A DNA stretch of 56,294 bases from Pholiota molesta (Eukaryota; Basidiomycota; Agaricomycetes; Agaricales; Strophariaceae), in assembly GCA_014925825.1 (NCBI GenBank), contig JACGCK010000262.1:1-56294 (forward strand). The letters run 5' to 3'. Of this stretch, positions 11,940 through 21,263 are shown one piece after another. The first letter of the stretch is position 1, and each line of letters opens with the position of its first letter. Under the pieces are notes generated by a model. The model had not been told where the DNA came from. It did no database searches and saw only the letters and a program-made list of their open reading frames with translations. The translations under genes and the position numbers were made by a program.

Positions 11940-12237
11940 ACAGCCTTCACGTATCGTGGCTAAGCGTCAGCGCTCAGCGCTCAGCCGCTGTCCAGCTTGT
12001 GCGGTGCTTCTTCCTCTACGTTGCGCATGCTCCGAGTCCAATCAAACAACTGCTGCCGAATACCACCTGCACCGGTATATCAACGATCGGATGATACCCT
12101 GGAGGATGAAATGCACGAGGAGGCGGCTGAGGGACACACATCGCTTCATGGGCTTGTTGCCACAATGCCACATTCGAGCGTTTCATTTCCTTTATCTACG
12201 CCGCTATTGACGCGTTACCGTCAACTCCTGTGTTTCT
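11940..12237 (-). pseudogene. Decayed C-terminal tail of RBR copy C
   Basis: Immediately after the stop of copy C, the minus strand still aligns by eye with the charged, proline-rich tail of copies A and A' (a weakened version of the RAFDALRARVP...Q-rich tail) but is interrupted by stops. Copy C was therefore shortened by a new stop after the VYDAVPG motif and the remainder is decaying. Confidence 0.6.
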
Positions 12238-15123
12238 TTAGTGTTTGGCAACGCCCGGAACTGCGTCGTATACGTTTCCATCATGGACAACATTGAAGTG
12301 AGGATATATGGTCCCCGCTGTGAAAAGGCGCCAGCATAAACAGCAGATGTGAGCGCCGCACTTGCACGTCACGAGGTTGCACCCCTCGATCCTCTCGATG
12401 GATACGTTGCATTGAGGGCATGTCTTGACTCCCTGCTCCCGTGCCAGTCTGTCGTTGAGGCGCTGTTGCAGTCTGGGGTCCAGATAAAAATTCCGCTCCT
12501 CGCAGGTAATGCCTTCATGTGCCTCCTCGTCGCACATTGGGCATATAGTCGAAAAACAGGCAGGGCATTTCAACAGGGCCTTGTCCGTACGACGGCGGTA
12601 GATTTGCTTGCAATCCGGTGTCGTGCAGTACTTCAGCTCCTGCGGATGTTGTTCAAGGTATGCCATAAACGCGGCTTCGACGAGGTTCTCGAATAACTGT
12701 TGTGGCAGGAATCGACGAATGAAAGGCATCGCAATCGGGACTCGGCATTGGCCTCCGTTACCCATACAGACGAGAGGGAAGTTCTTGGTGTCCGCTGCAG
12801 AAGTCAAGAAATGCGACAGGCACCCAGAGCAATAGGTGTGGCCGCAACCAAGCTGTTCGGGGTTCGAAACATCGTCGGTGCAAATAGGGCAGATATCCCG
12901 CTCGGCATCGCCAGCACGGGTATTGTCAGGGGCATGCATCGCACGCGATTCGTCCATGAGCCTTTGGAGATGATGTGTAGCTTCGACTCCGCCCTTGACC
13001 GTCACTTTGTATGGCACGGACGCAACGTTCACGGCGACATTGTCCTCGCCTATAAGCTCCTTCAGCTTGCCCAATCCTTCCCTCATAAATCCGCGCACGC
13101 AAGCTGCATCCAAAATTCTCGTCGTTTCCATCCCTGCGAGGCGCTCGACTTCTTCTCTGATCATTTGTTTCGCCTGTTTGAATCTCGCTGGCTCGCCGCA
13201 CACCCTGAGGCGCCGTGTCTTGAAATCGCTTCGAACATACACCTTTTTCTCATCGAGTACGCGGGCGAGGAAGATTTTCCCTCTCGGCGACGCAAAAGAA
13301 GGATGCCAATGTGCTGCGTCGAGCTTCTCGCCTGCGACCATTCCCTCAACTCTGACCTTGAGCAAACCGGCAGCTTTCTTATCTTGCCCTACCACACGAA
13401 TGAAGACGTCGCCCCGGTCTCCCATTCTCGTGTGTACACGTGCGTCGCGATCCGATGTCCTGTCGGATAATTCGTCCCATTGAGCCTTTTGCGCCTGATA
13501 CTGTTGGCGAGGTATCTTGATGGAATATTGGAGGAGTTTAGGAAGCCAGGAACGAAGAAATGGGAAGTTTGACTTCAATCGTTTCTTGTCCATGGTTTTG
13601 TGGGCTTGTTTGGCGTCTTCCCAGGTGTCGAACCCGATTTTGATCCTGGCCTCCGCGTCAACTTCGTATCCGTTGTTCAGAAGCTCGTGGGTGTGCATTT
13701 GGACACCCGGGAGGTGGCGGAGATGATTGCGAACACTGGTGAATACCTCATCCAGATTATAGTTTGCGGAGCTCAGCGATCTGATATAGAAGGTTTCTAC
13801 GAACGCATAGAACGCACTGTTATGTGCTGTTCCAGGCGGGCAACCGAGGATCTTTATCTCTTTTTCGACGAAAGTCATGAAACCACTTGCTCCATTGCGG
13901 CGATCATTGAGCATCGCTCTAATACGTCGACCGTTCCACGTCTTCCCGTTGAGCCTTTGAGCATGTTCGCGAGCTTTCTCTACCGAATCGTACGTGGCGA
14001 TAATGGTCTCAGATGGAGCCCACCAAGATACTGTGAGGAATGGCGTGTTTTGGGTTGCCGTGGACATTCCATTCCAGCTGGCGTTCTCGCTGACTTCGAA
14101 AGTTAAGTGATCGTCGCGGAACTCGATGCCTTCAAGTCCTACTGTGATGTTTTGCACTTGATCGACATTTACAAGGACAACAGCTTCGCGCTTGCCTCCA
14201 TTAGGCCTGAGTTGCAGGATAAAGAATTCCGAAGAGTCGACGCCCTGCTGGGTGAAGATATCGGCAATTTCCCACAGCTTGGTGTCGTTCGGAAGGTTCT
14301 TAATCGTAATCCGACATAGCTCGAACCCGCTGACGACGCGTTGGATATTCATGCCCGCAGAACATGCAATGAGGCTGGATTCTGAGACGATGTACTGTTC
14401 GATAGCGGCGGCCTCTTTTTGTCTGCGAATGTTCATTTGCTCCTGGTGCTTCTTCGCAGCTTCTCTGGCAGCGTCTCTCTTTTTTCTCCCTCGCGCCTCT
14501 CTTCTTTCTCTAGCCAGTGCTTCTTTTCTTTCTTGCTCCTCTCGCTCCGCTTTTTCCTTGCGAGATTTATCAACATTTGGAATTGAAGGAAGGACAACCG
14601 TTGACCTGCTATTCCGATGTTCGTCAGATATTAGTGGTAGCGATAGACTACATAGGAAACCTACGCAGTCTGAGCCTTCTCGATTGCCTTTAGCTTCTCT
14701 TCCACATCTTTGGTTTGTGTACCGATATCGCGACCGTCGTTCTGTGTACATGTTAACATTGATTTTTGAAAAAAATTCGTTCTACTGTGCCTAAAACGAG
14801 TAACGTACATGAAAAAAGTCGGCCAGTTCCATTTGAATGACGCCGGTACCTTTGTCCTGTGCGTCTTGAATGTATTCCGGTGAATCCAACGCCATCTTGG
14901 TCAGCGTTGCGGCTTTGACATAGGAAGCAAATGCTGCTCTCAGGTTTCCTTTGCCCTCCTGCTCCCTGGCAGAGAGAATCTGTACCCGAGTGGTCTTGAT
15001 AAGGGTAATGGCAGTAAGCCCATGGGCTTCCTTGCTTATATCTTCCTTCGCCCTTGTCTTTATCTCTGCGACTGTTATTGCTGGTATGTGAGGAGCGTCC
15101 CAAGGTCGTCCTGAAGTCGACAT
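12238..15123 (-). CDS. RBR-like protein, copy C, no CCCH finger, altered RING2
   Basis: Three exons (15123-14809, 14741-14665, 14608-12238) join in frame to about 920 residues. The first two exons match copy A. The third starts with the STVVLP motif of copy A exon 3 but then passes directly into a short coiled coil (KEKAEREEQERKEAL), so the CCCH finger and most of the coiled coil are deleted. The RRM-like and KH-like parts, RING1 (CPIC...CGHTYCSGC) and IBR are intact. In RING2 the motif is GCNLVTCKCG instead of GCNHMTCKCG: the catalytic cysteine remains but the neighbouring histidine, important in known RBR enzymes such as HHARI, is leucine, and the last Cys pair reads CCLCW. The protein ends early at VPGVAKH. 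It is probably weakened or altered in ligase activity, by inference from the family only. Confidence 0.87.
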
Positions 15124-15379
15124 AATGGTTCGGGTTGAAAGAAGACTGTAGGTTGCTCACGGTTGGGGTTCGCCGTCATTTACGTTCGAATCGGTGGCCA
15201 AGCCGGCCAGGCGCCTATTTGACGGGCGTCGGACTCAAGGCCCGCTCGAATCATGCCACCATCACTATCTGACTCTTCGCCTTCCTTTCGATTATAACAA
15301 ATCCTGATCTCCCTCTTTGTGTAGCTAAACCCTACACAACAATTCTCTATACTAGTAACCTGTGGGTAACCTGCTACTT

Positions 15380-15566
15380 ACAGTGACACTGGCTAATAAT
15401 AGCACACAAATCTCGCTGACGGTATTACATCTCGAAGCTGGGTTCCAAGGCTACAGCAGTACAAGGACATTAGCTACGATGAAAGAAAAAAAATGAAAGC
15501 TCTCTATACTCAACCTCACAAATCGATAGCCGATGACTTGAAGAAGAGATCTTTGTGATAACAGAT
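15380..15566 (-). pseudogene. Duplicated 3' end of the P450 gene
   Basis: The sequence upstream of copy C at about 15,440-15,530 resembles 9,500-9,590, the 3' end of the P450 (shared tacagc-gtacaa, cattagcta-gatgaaagaaa and atgaaagctctc blocks). The order (P450 3' end, then RBR 5' end) is the same as upstream of copy B, so one duplication carried both. The similarity stops close to the P450 stop codon, and the retrotransposon begins at 15,567. Confidence 0.65.
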
Positions 15567-15772
15567 CTATGCGTTGCTCGGAGTGAAGGAAAGGGAAACG
15601 AGAGAAATAGAGAAAGGAAAAAACAAGTCAAAGAAAATCTCACAAGCGCGTTCTGTAGACAGTCCGGCGGGGGTTTGCGGTCAAAGAAATTTATTTCTTG
15701 GTCGCCAAAGTCTCTCTCGCTCGGCGCCGCCGGCGACCCGAAGGAAGACGGCTGGCAGACCGAGCTCAAGCC
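15567..15772 (-). repeat. Split direct repeat B2 (outer 3' end of element)
   Basis: 206 bp matching B1 at 16222-16427, beginning ctatgcgttgctcgg and ending gagctcaagcc on the plus strand. Its outer edge is the left boundary of the element. Confidence 0.93.
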
Positions 15773-15878
15773 GGACACTGGCGAGTAGTATGCTACGAGA
15801 ACATGTACATAGACAAAAAGACAATGAAAATGAAACAAGAAAAGAAAAAGAAGAAAAAGGGACAGTGGTAAGGGTGGG

Positions 15879-16221
15879 GCAAAAAGAAAAACTGCTCGAG
15901 GCTTAGCCTAACGAGCGATCGTCGATGTGGGTAAGAGGACGATGTTACAGTAGCTAACAGAAATACGCGTACCTAACGAGCGATCGTCGATGTGGGTAAG
16001 AGGACAAGGAAATATCTACGAGTGTCCATGGTTTATATATCTACGAGGTGGGTGGCCTTGGGCCAAGGGAGCCACGGAATGGACAATCAGTTGCTCAGAG
16101 AATTCAAGCGCGCAGAGCGCTTGAAGCGCTTGACCAAGGCCACCAAATCTAATCTAATCAAAAACAAAAGAAATCATCCTCGCTAACATAGACCCGGATC
16201 AAACTCGTTTGATCTGTTCAT
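15879..16221 (-). repeat. Split direct repeat A2
   Basis: 343 bp matching A1. It contains a 34-bp internal direct repeat (15907-15940 and 15972-16005), a hairpin with arms tcaagcgc/gcgcttga at 16104-16124 and a near-terminal palindrome gatcaaactcgtttgatc at 16197-16214. The 64-codon ORF within it is not a gene. Confidence 0.93.
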
Positions 16222-16427
16222 CTATGCGTTGCTCGGAGTGAAGGAAAGGGAAACGAGAGAAATAGAGAAAGGAAAAAACAAGTCAAAGAAAATCTCACAA
16301 GCGCGTTCTGTAGACAGTCCGGCGGGGGTTTGCGGTCAAAGAAATTTATTTCTTGGTCGCCAAAGTCTCTCTCGCTCGGCGCCGCCGGCGACCCGAAGGA
16401 AGACGGCTGGCAGACCGAGCTCAAGCC
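16222..16427 (-). repeat. Split direct repeat B1
   Basis: 206 bp matching B2 and directly adjacent to A2. The join gttcat/ctatg is the expected site regenerated by recombination through the circular intermediate. The last codons of the recombinase ORF overlap the end of B1 by a few bases. Confidence 0.92.
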
Positions 16428-17569
16428 ACGGGGAGATCCCAGGGAAGAGCCAGCGGATCGGGAGCTGGGAACGGGGCGAGGGCCACATGAAGACGAGATG
16501 AGAGTTGCAATGTCCTATCCGGGGGCGTGTCGATGTAAAGTTTGTAAGCGTCACTTCGCCAACGCCCAAGAAGCTGGATTTCGTAGTCGTTGTACCCAAC
16601 GGTAGCCGCGGATGTTGCCGCGCCGCGTCGAAAACTATGACCAGAATACAATGATTGATCGAGGTTGAGACCTGCGAGACGCGACTTGAGAAGAGAAATA
16701 AATGGGGCTCGAGTGAGCGCCTTTCCAGTCGCATCGCGGAAAAGCGGCGCTAAGGGATTAGCGCTCGGCCACTGGCGAAGGTAGCGCTGCATTGCAAGGA
16801 CGGGGCACGTAAGAGCGGCATCTGCGGGCGCGCAAGCGATCAGAATGGACACCCCACTGCGGAAGGGGTCGGTTTTGGAGCTAGGAAGTGACAAACTCAT
16901 ATGTGTAGGGTGATCGAAAGACGGAAGGAAAGAAAGGGAGGACCGTGAGAGATGGACAGTAGGATTGAATTTCGCACCATTTGGAGTGGTGAATTCTCCG
17001 CAGCGCAGGAAACCCGCCCAAGCAAGCTTGATGGCAGCGTCAAACACTGCATTCTCTAAGAGGGACAGGTCACCGGAATTGCGCGCTAAGCTCTGGAGAA
17101 GCGCGAGGGTGATGGGGAGCTTGGGGTTGCGCGGCGTGCCATAAATAGCTTTGATCCCACGGTAGATGCGCTGCAAAGTGGGCGAGTTGCAGGAGGCAGA
17201 CGAGAGGCCTGCGTCAACGTGGAGGGAACGAACACTCGAGAGGTAGCCTTTAATCGTGGTGTGCTTGAGACCGCGATCAGCGAGGTAAGAGATCCACTCG
17301 GCGAGGGCGGTAGTAGTGGCAGGGAGGAAGAGGCCAGGTTCGGATTGAAGGGCGGGATTAAGTGCGATAAAATCGAGGAAGGAGCGCTGACCTGATCCGT
17401 AGGTTTTACGTGTGCTGGAAGCGAGGCCGTGCCAGAGGTAGAAGGCGGTTCGACGAGAGAAGTGAGAGTGTGTTTGATACCAATAATCCGGGACTTCGTT
17501 GATGAGGAGGTTTTTTCGAGCGTCGGATCCAACTGGAAGAGCCTCGAGTACTGGAAACGAGAAGCGGCA
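16421..17569 (-). CDS. Tyrosine recombinase (YR) of the Ngaro-like element
   Basis: An open frame of about 382 codons bounded upstream by a TGA at 17570-17572. It catalyses strand exchange to integrate the element's circular DNA. The N-terminal part carries a SAM-like core-binding segment (WHGLASSTRKTY...). The catalytic part has box I (GFLRCGEF, first Arg), box II (HSFRRGAA, His-x-x-Arg), a conserved Trp (GRWRS) and the nucleophilic Tyr (AYKLYIDT). It has no early ATG, overlaps the last 484 bases of the RT ORF in the -1 frame, and is therefore probably translated by frameshifting or from another mRNA. A six-A run (17511-17516) lies in the overlap. Confidence 0.9.
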   Translation of the reverse strand, partial: CRFSFPVLEALPVGSDARKNLLINEVPDYWYQTHSHFSRRTAFYLWHGLASSTRKTYGSGQRSFLDFIALNPALQSEPGLFLPATTTALAEWISYLADRGLKHTTIKGYLSSVRSLHVDAGLSSASCNSPTLQRIYRGIKAIYGTPRNPKLPITLALLQSLARNSGDLSLLENAVFDAAIKLAWAGFLRCGEFTTPNGAKFNPTVHLSRSSLSFLPSFDHPTHMSLSLPSSKTDPFRSGVSILIACAPADAALTCPVLAMQRYLRQWPSANPLAPLFRDATGKALTRAPFISLLKSRLAGLNLDQSLYSGHSFRRGAATSAATVGYNDYEIQLLGRWRSDAYKLYIDTPPDRTLQLSSRLHVALAPFPAPDPLALPWDLPVA

Positions 17570-19344
17570 TCAGCAAAAACATTCTCAGAAGTGGGAATCC
17601 AATGAATAGAAAAGGTAAAATTAAGTGCGGCAGCCATCATGGGGATTAATCGTACGAAGCGCATAGAGGGGATGGAGCGACAAGTGCCTGAAGAAAGCCA
17701 GGCGACCACCGCCTGGTTATCACAGTGAAAATTGACATGACGACCATGCCAGGCATCACCCCAGCAAAGGATTGCATGTAAGATGGCAGCGATTTCCTTG
17801 AACTGGATATCGCGCGTGCGGAATCGCCGTGGGACGCGCGCTGAGAACCAAGATCTGCCGGAGTGACCGCCAAGACCTTTTGATCCGCTCGCATCAGTGT
17901 AAATCTCTATTGCGTCACGCTGATCCGTCAGAACCCTGATGCCGTTCCAGGGCGAACTAAAAATAGTCCACCAACGGAGGTCGGCGCGCGCAGACGATGG
18001 AATGTGCAGGCGCTGGAAAGGGCTGGTGAACTTCATGGAGAAGTCAATAATTCGGCGGATGAAAGGGCGAGAACGCGGAATGACTTGGGACGCGAATTGC
18101 AAGAAGCCAGACAGCTCCTGGACCTCACGAAGAGAAGCGGAGCGCTTAGCGGACCAAAGTGAAAGAAGTTCCTTGAGATAGGTGAGCTTATCTGCGGGGA
18201 GGCGGGCTTCCATGGAGATGGAATCGAGTTCAAGGCCAAGGAATTCGATGGTCGTAGTCGGCCATTCCGTTTTGGTATCCTGAAAACAAAGTCCCAGATT
18301 GCGGCCCAAGCCCATAACCCATTCAACAGCATGGTGAGCAACGCAGGAGTTCGAGTGCGGCGCGAAAAGGAGGAAAAAATCGTCAAGGTAATGGCGAAGA
18401 TTAGCAGGGATGTGGCGTTGGATAATCCAATGCAGAGCCTCAGAAAAGAGGTTAAAAATATACGGTGCTGACCTCAATCCAAAGGTCAAGACGATGCAAT
18501 AATAAAATTTGCGGCGCCACGAAAATCCCATGTGATGCCAGTCTTCTGGACGGATTGGAATGTGACGAAAAGCCTCCTTCAAATCGAGCTTCGCCATTAA
18601 GGAGCCAGGACCCGAACGAATTAAGTCTTCCACTGCGCATTCAAACATATCATAAGATATGGATGCCTCAGAATCAGGAATACCGTCGTTAACAGATAGC
18701 CCACGTGGCCAGGAAAGATGGTTGATAAGCCGGCGCTTATCAGGGTTACGCTTCCGTGTCACCGAACCCAAAGGGGAGCAGCGGAAAGACGCAAGGGGCG
18801 GGGAAGTGAAGGGTCCGTGAACTTGAGACTTGTCACACAGACTAGAAACCGCCGCATCCATGAATTCAACATTCTCGAGTGCCGAGAGGAGATTCCGACT
18901 AGGATGAACAATTCCCGGACCTGAATAGCCAATATTTGCTCCAAATGAGATTATATTCATGAGTGAAGAAACAAAGCGACGGTCGGGGTAATCGGCCAAG
19001 TAGAAATTCCACGCTTCGGCCACCAGGGGGGTAGAGACTCGGGGTGTCAAAGATGGAGTAGAAGGAATGGGGTAAGTACGGAGAGGATTGTAAGGTAGAG
19101 AGGAATGTGCAGTATTACAACGAGGGTCGGAATTGGGGCGGAGGGGTGGGAGAATGGATGAAGGAGGGAAGGATTTGGAATGTGGGAGAGGTGCAGGAGT
19201 AAATTTAAATGAGGAAGTGGATATTGGAGGGGAAGAATTCAAATTAGTAGTAGTAGGAGAAAAAGTAGGTAAAGAAAGGCTCGAGCGAGCTGTGAACTTA
19301 GAAGAGGAAGAAGTGGAAAGGTGGGGGCTCGCTCTACCGAGTCC
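17086..19344 (-). CDS. Reverse transcriptase-RNase H of the Ngaro-like element
   Basis: An open frame of 752 codons following the gag UAG in the same frame. A proline/serine-rich linker leads into an RT domain with fingers motif AKLDLKEAFRHIPI, palm motif YLDDFFLLF (catalytic Asp pair) and FLGLELDS, then an RNase H domain with acidic residues in YTDASGSKG, EIAAI and CDNQAVVAW, ending FADAASR before a variable C-terminal region. It copies element RNA into DNA. The first ATG falls about 90 codons into the ORF just upstream of the RT domain, so it is probably made as a gag-pol readthrough product. Confidence 0.93.
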   Translation of the reverse strand, partial: GLGRASPHLSTSSSSKFTARSSLSLPTFSPTTTNLNSSPPISTSSFKFTPAPLPHSKSFPPSSILPPLRPNSDPRCNTAHSSLPYNPLRTYPIPSTPSLTPRVSTPLVAEAWNFYLADYPDRRFVSSLMNIISFGANIGYSGPGIVHPSRNLLSALENVEFMDAAVSSLCDKSQVHGPFTSPPLASFRCSPLGSVTRKRNPDKRRLINHLSWPRGLSVNDGIPDSEASISYDMFECAVEDLIRSGPGSLMAKLDLKEAFRHIPIRPEDWHHMGFSWRRKFYYCIVLTFGLRSAPYIFNLFSEALHWIIQRHIPANLRHYLDDFFLLFAPHSNSCVAHHAVEWVMGLGRNLGLCFQDTKTEWPTTTIEFLGLELDSISMEARLPADKLTYLKELLSLWSAKRSASLREVQELSGFLQFASQVIPRSRPFIRRIIDFSMKFTSPFQRLHIPSSARADLRWWTIFSSPWNGIRVLTDQRDAIEIYTDASGSKGLGGHSGRSWFSARVPRRFRTRDIQFKEIAAILHAILCWGDAWHGRHVNFHCDNQAVVAWLSSGTCRSIPSMRFVRLIPMMAAALNFTFSIHWIPTSENVFADAASRFQYSRLFQLDPTLEKTSSSTKSRIIGIKHTLTSLVEPPSTSGTASLPAHVKPTDQVSAPSSILSHLIPPFNPNLASSSLPLLPPSPSGSLTSLIAVSSTPRLKATSRVFVPSTLTQASRLPPATRPLCSASTVGSKLFMARRATPSSPSPSRFSRA

Positions 19345-20343
19345 CTAGGTGGATTTCTTGCAAGCGTGCGAGCCGTGGTCGGTGGAATCGCATTTTTGAC
19401 ACTTGTGGATGCGGCCGGCGGGGCACTTGTCGCCCGAGCAGTTGCCCTTGTTGAATTGGAAGCAAGTCTGCGAGGACACGGGGGTCTTTGAGGACGAGGT
19501 GGAACCTGTAGATGTGCCGGCAGGTTTGGATTTGGAATTAGCGGAAGACGGCGAGCTACGCAGGTCCCCAACCGAGAAGTGTCGGTGTAGGAGCTGGCCA
19601 TCAATCTGCGTCCAGCCAGAAAAATCGCCCGTAGACATCTCGCGAGCTCGAGAGAGGAAATAGGTGACGTGGTAAACGAGGACGGACGAGAAAGTGTATG
19701 TTCGACTGAGCGCCGAGAGATGCGCGCAATAGGCGTGGCTACCCCGGAGGATAGCGAGGGTGTTGGCATTATTCCCAGATGAAGCCGCGTAGACGCCTAG
19801 AATGTCGAAGTATACGAGGAGCGGATCGAGAAGCGACGCGAACGTCGGGTAGTCTTTTGCAGATCCAGTTTTGGGGCGCACCGTAAAATGGCCGTCCTCC
19901 AAGTCGAGCGTGTTGAGACGTATATCCGCGGCCTTCGCCTGCGCGGAAGGATCGAGTTTGTGGAGATTATAGGGATGGAATTCAAAGCGCACAATCTCCA
20001 AGATGGTGGCACGGGGGACAGTAGGGAATAGATTAAGAATAGACTCACGCGATGGGGTGCTAGCTGGGCCCGAGGCTACGAACACAGGGATGCTGGCCGC
20101 GGTGGCATCCGCGCTCGACACGGAAGCAGGTGTGCCGCCGGGGGCTGGAGCGCCCACCGGCGGGTTGAAATAACCAGTCGCAAGAACCATACGGAGCTGG
20201 TCATCTGTGAGATTGAAGCCCATGGGCTTCCCAAGCGAAGCCAAACTAGAGAAAAGCGACGCCGGGTTGCTTGTGGATTCAGCAGTGGCGGCAGGCGCGT
20301 CCGCAGGAGCCGAGCTAGAGGATGCTTGATCGAGATCGGCCAT
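19345..20343 (-). CDS. Gag-like protein of the Ngaro-like element
   Basis: About 332 codons from the first ATG (MADLDQASSSSAP); the frame is open further upstream to about 20,500 without another ATG. The N-terminus is Ala/Ser/Pro-rich, the middle carries a globular region, and the C-terminus has cysteine clusters (CFQFNKGNC...CPAG, CQKCDSTDHGSHAC) resembling CCCH/zinc-knuckle nucleic-acid-binding motifs. The position at the 5' end of the element and the zinc motifs support a nucleocapsid role. The stop codon is UAG followed by GGA. Confidence 0.85.
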   Translation of the reverse strand: MADLDQASSSSAPADAPAATAESTSNPASLFSSLASLGKPMGFNLTDDQLRMVLATGYFNPPVGAPAPGGTPASVSSADATAASIPVFVASGPASTPSRESILNLFPTVPRATILEIVRFEFHPYNLHKLDPSAQAKAADIRLNTLDLEDGHFTVRPKTGSAKDYPTFASLLDPLLVYFDILGVYAASSGNNANTLAILRGSHAYCAHLSALSRTYTFSSVLVYHVTYFLSRAREMSTGDFSGWTQIDGQLLHRHFSVGDLRSSPSSANSKSKPAGTSTGSTSSSKTPVSSQTCFQFNKGNCSGDKCPAGRIHKCQKCDSTDHGSHACKKST

Positions 20344-20509
20344 GTCTGGAACTGACGCAAGCGGGATATCGGGTTGCGGAGGTGAAGGGGGGGTGGATAA
20401 CAGGTCCTCAAGAGTTACCGGGGGGCTGGAAGGTTGCCTGGACAAAAAACGTCCGCGAGCGTCTCTTCGTGGCGCGGGTGGAATGCTGACAAGCTTCTGA
20501 AAGAAGTGT

Positions 20510-20852
20510 GCAAAAAGAAAAACTGCTCGAGGCTTAGCCTAACGAGCGATCGTCGATGTGGGTAAGAGGACGATGTTACAGTAGCTAACAGAAATACGCG
20601 TACCTAACGAGCGATCGTCGATGTGGGTAAGAGGACAAGGAAATATCTACGAGTGTCCATGGTTTATATATCTACGAGGTGGGTGGCCTTGGGCCAAGGG
20701 AGCCACGGAATGGACAATCAGTTGCTCAGAGAATTCAAGCGCGCAGAGCGCTTGAAGCGCTTGACCAAGGCCACCAAATCTAATCTAATCAAAAACAAAA
20801 GAAATCATCCTCGCTAACATAGACCCGGATCAAACTCGTTTGATCTGTTCAT
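20510..20852 (-). repeat. Split direct repeat A1 (outer 5' end of element)
   Basis: 343 bp matching A2 at 15879-16221, with the same internal 34-bp repeat, hairpin and near-terminal palindrome (20828-20845). Its outer edge, gttcat, is the right boundary of the element; host DNA resumes with ttagaccgtg. Confidence 0.93.
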
Positions 20853-21263
20853 TTAGACCGTGTTAGCCACTGTCATATATATGGCACTGTGGCGATTGAA
20901 CGCTCCTATTTGAACAAAGGAAAAAATGCATATACAAAAGTGAACTGCTGAGTCCCACCTTATGTGACGATGAAGGTCTAAAGAAAATTAGCCAGCTATT
21001 AATGAAGAATATACAACAGCTATATACTTGGTCCATAGCAAAAGGCATTATGTAGGTACTGATAGATATGGGTATTGCACGCAAAACGGTTGATAGACAA
21101 AGCATTGTCCTCTCAAAAAAAGAAAGCAAAGAGGATCAGAGGGTCAATGTGGAGGATAGATATGATGATCAGAGGAAAAGAAATGTACACGAAAGATGAC
21201 GACCCGCAGAGACTAAGTTTATAAAATAAATACTGAGAGGCCGCAAATTTGAGCCTCCAACGC
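20853..21263. other. Intergenic region right of the retrotransposon
   Basis: About 410 bp of AT-rich sequence with no supportable gene. It does not resemble the P450 duplication found on the left side of the element, so the two flanks are different host DNA. Confidence 0.5.

Larger units (their letters stand above)
15567..20852 (-). mobile_element. Ngaro-like tyrosine-recombinase retrotransposon (complete, 5.3 kb)
   Basis: The element reads right to left. Its 5' repeat A1 (20510-20852) is followed by gag, RT-RNase H and a tyrosine recombinase, then B1 (16222-16427) directly abutting A2 (16221-15879), a 106-bp unique segment, and B2 (15772-15567). This A1-ORFs-B1-A2-B2 split-direct-repeat layout is diagnostic for Ngaro elements of the DIRS order, which integrate through a circular DNA and a tyrosine recombinase instead of a DDE integrase. 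A1 and A2 are both 343 bp, B1 and B2 both 206 bp, and they look identical, suggesting recent insertion. No target-site duplication is visible, as expected. The outer ends share the dinucleotide 'at' with the B1/A2 junction, consistent with insertion at an 'at' core. Confidence 0.93.

Noticed and set aside
15992..16186. 64-codon ORF beginning MGKRTRKYLRVSM, repeated identically at 20623-20817
   Set aside because: It lies in the A split direct repeats of the retrotransposon and is copied only because the repeat is; no motif, and it is antisense to the element.
15567..20852. LTR retrotransposon interpretation of the repeats
   Set aside because: The repeats are not simple terminal repeats (A1...B1-A2-B2 order), there is no DDE integrase or protease, and a tyrosine recombinase is present.
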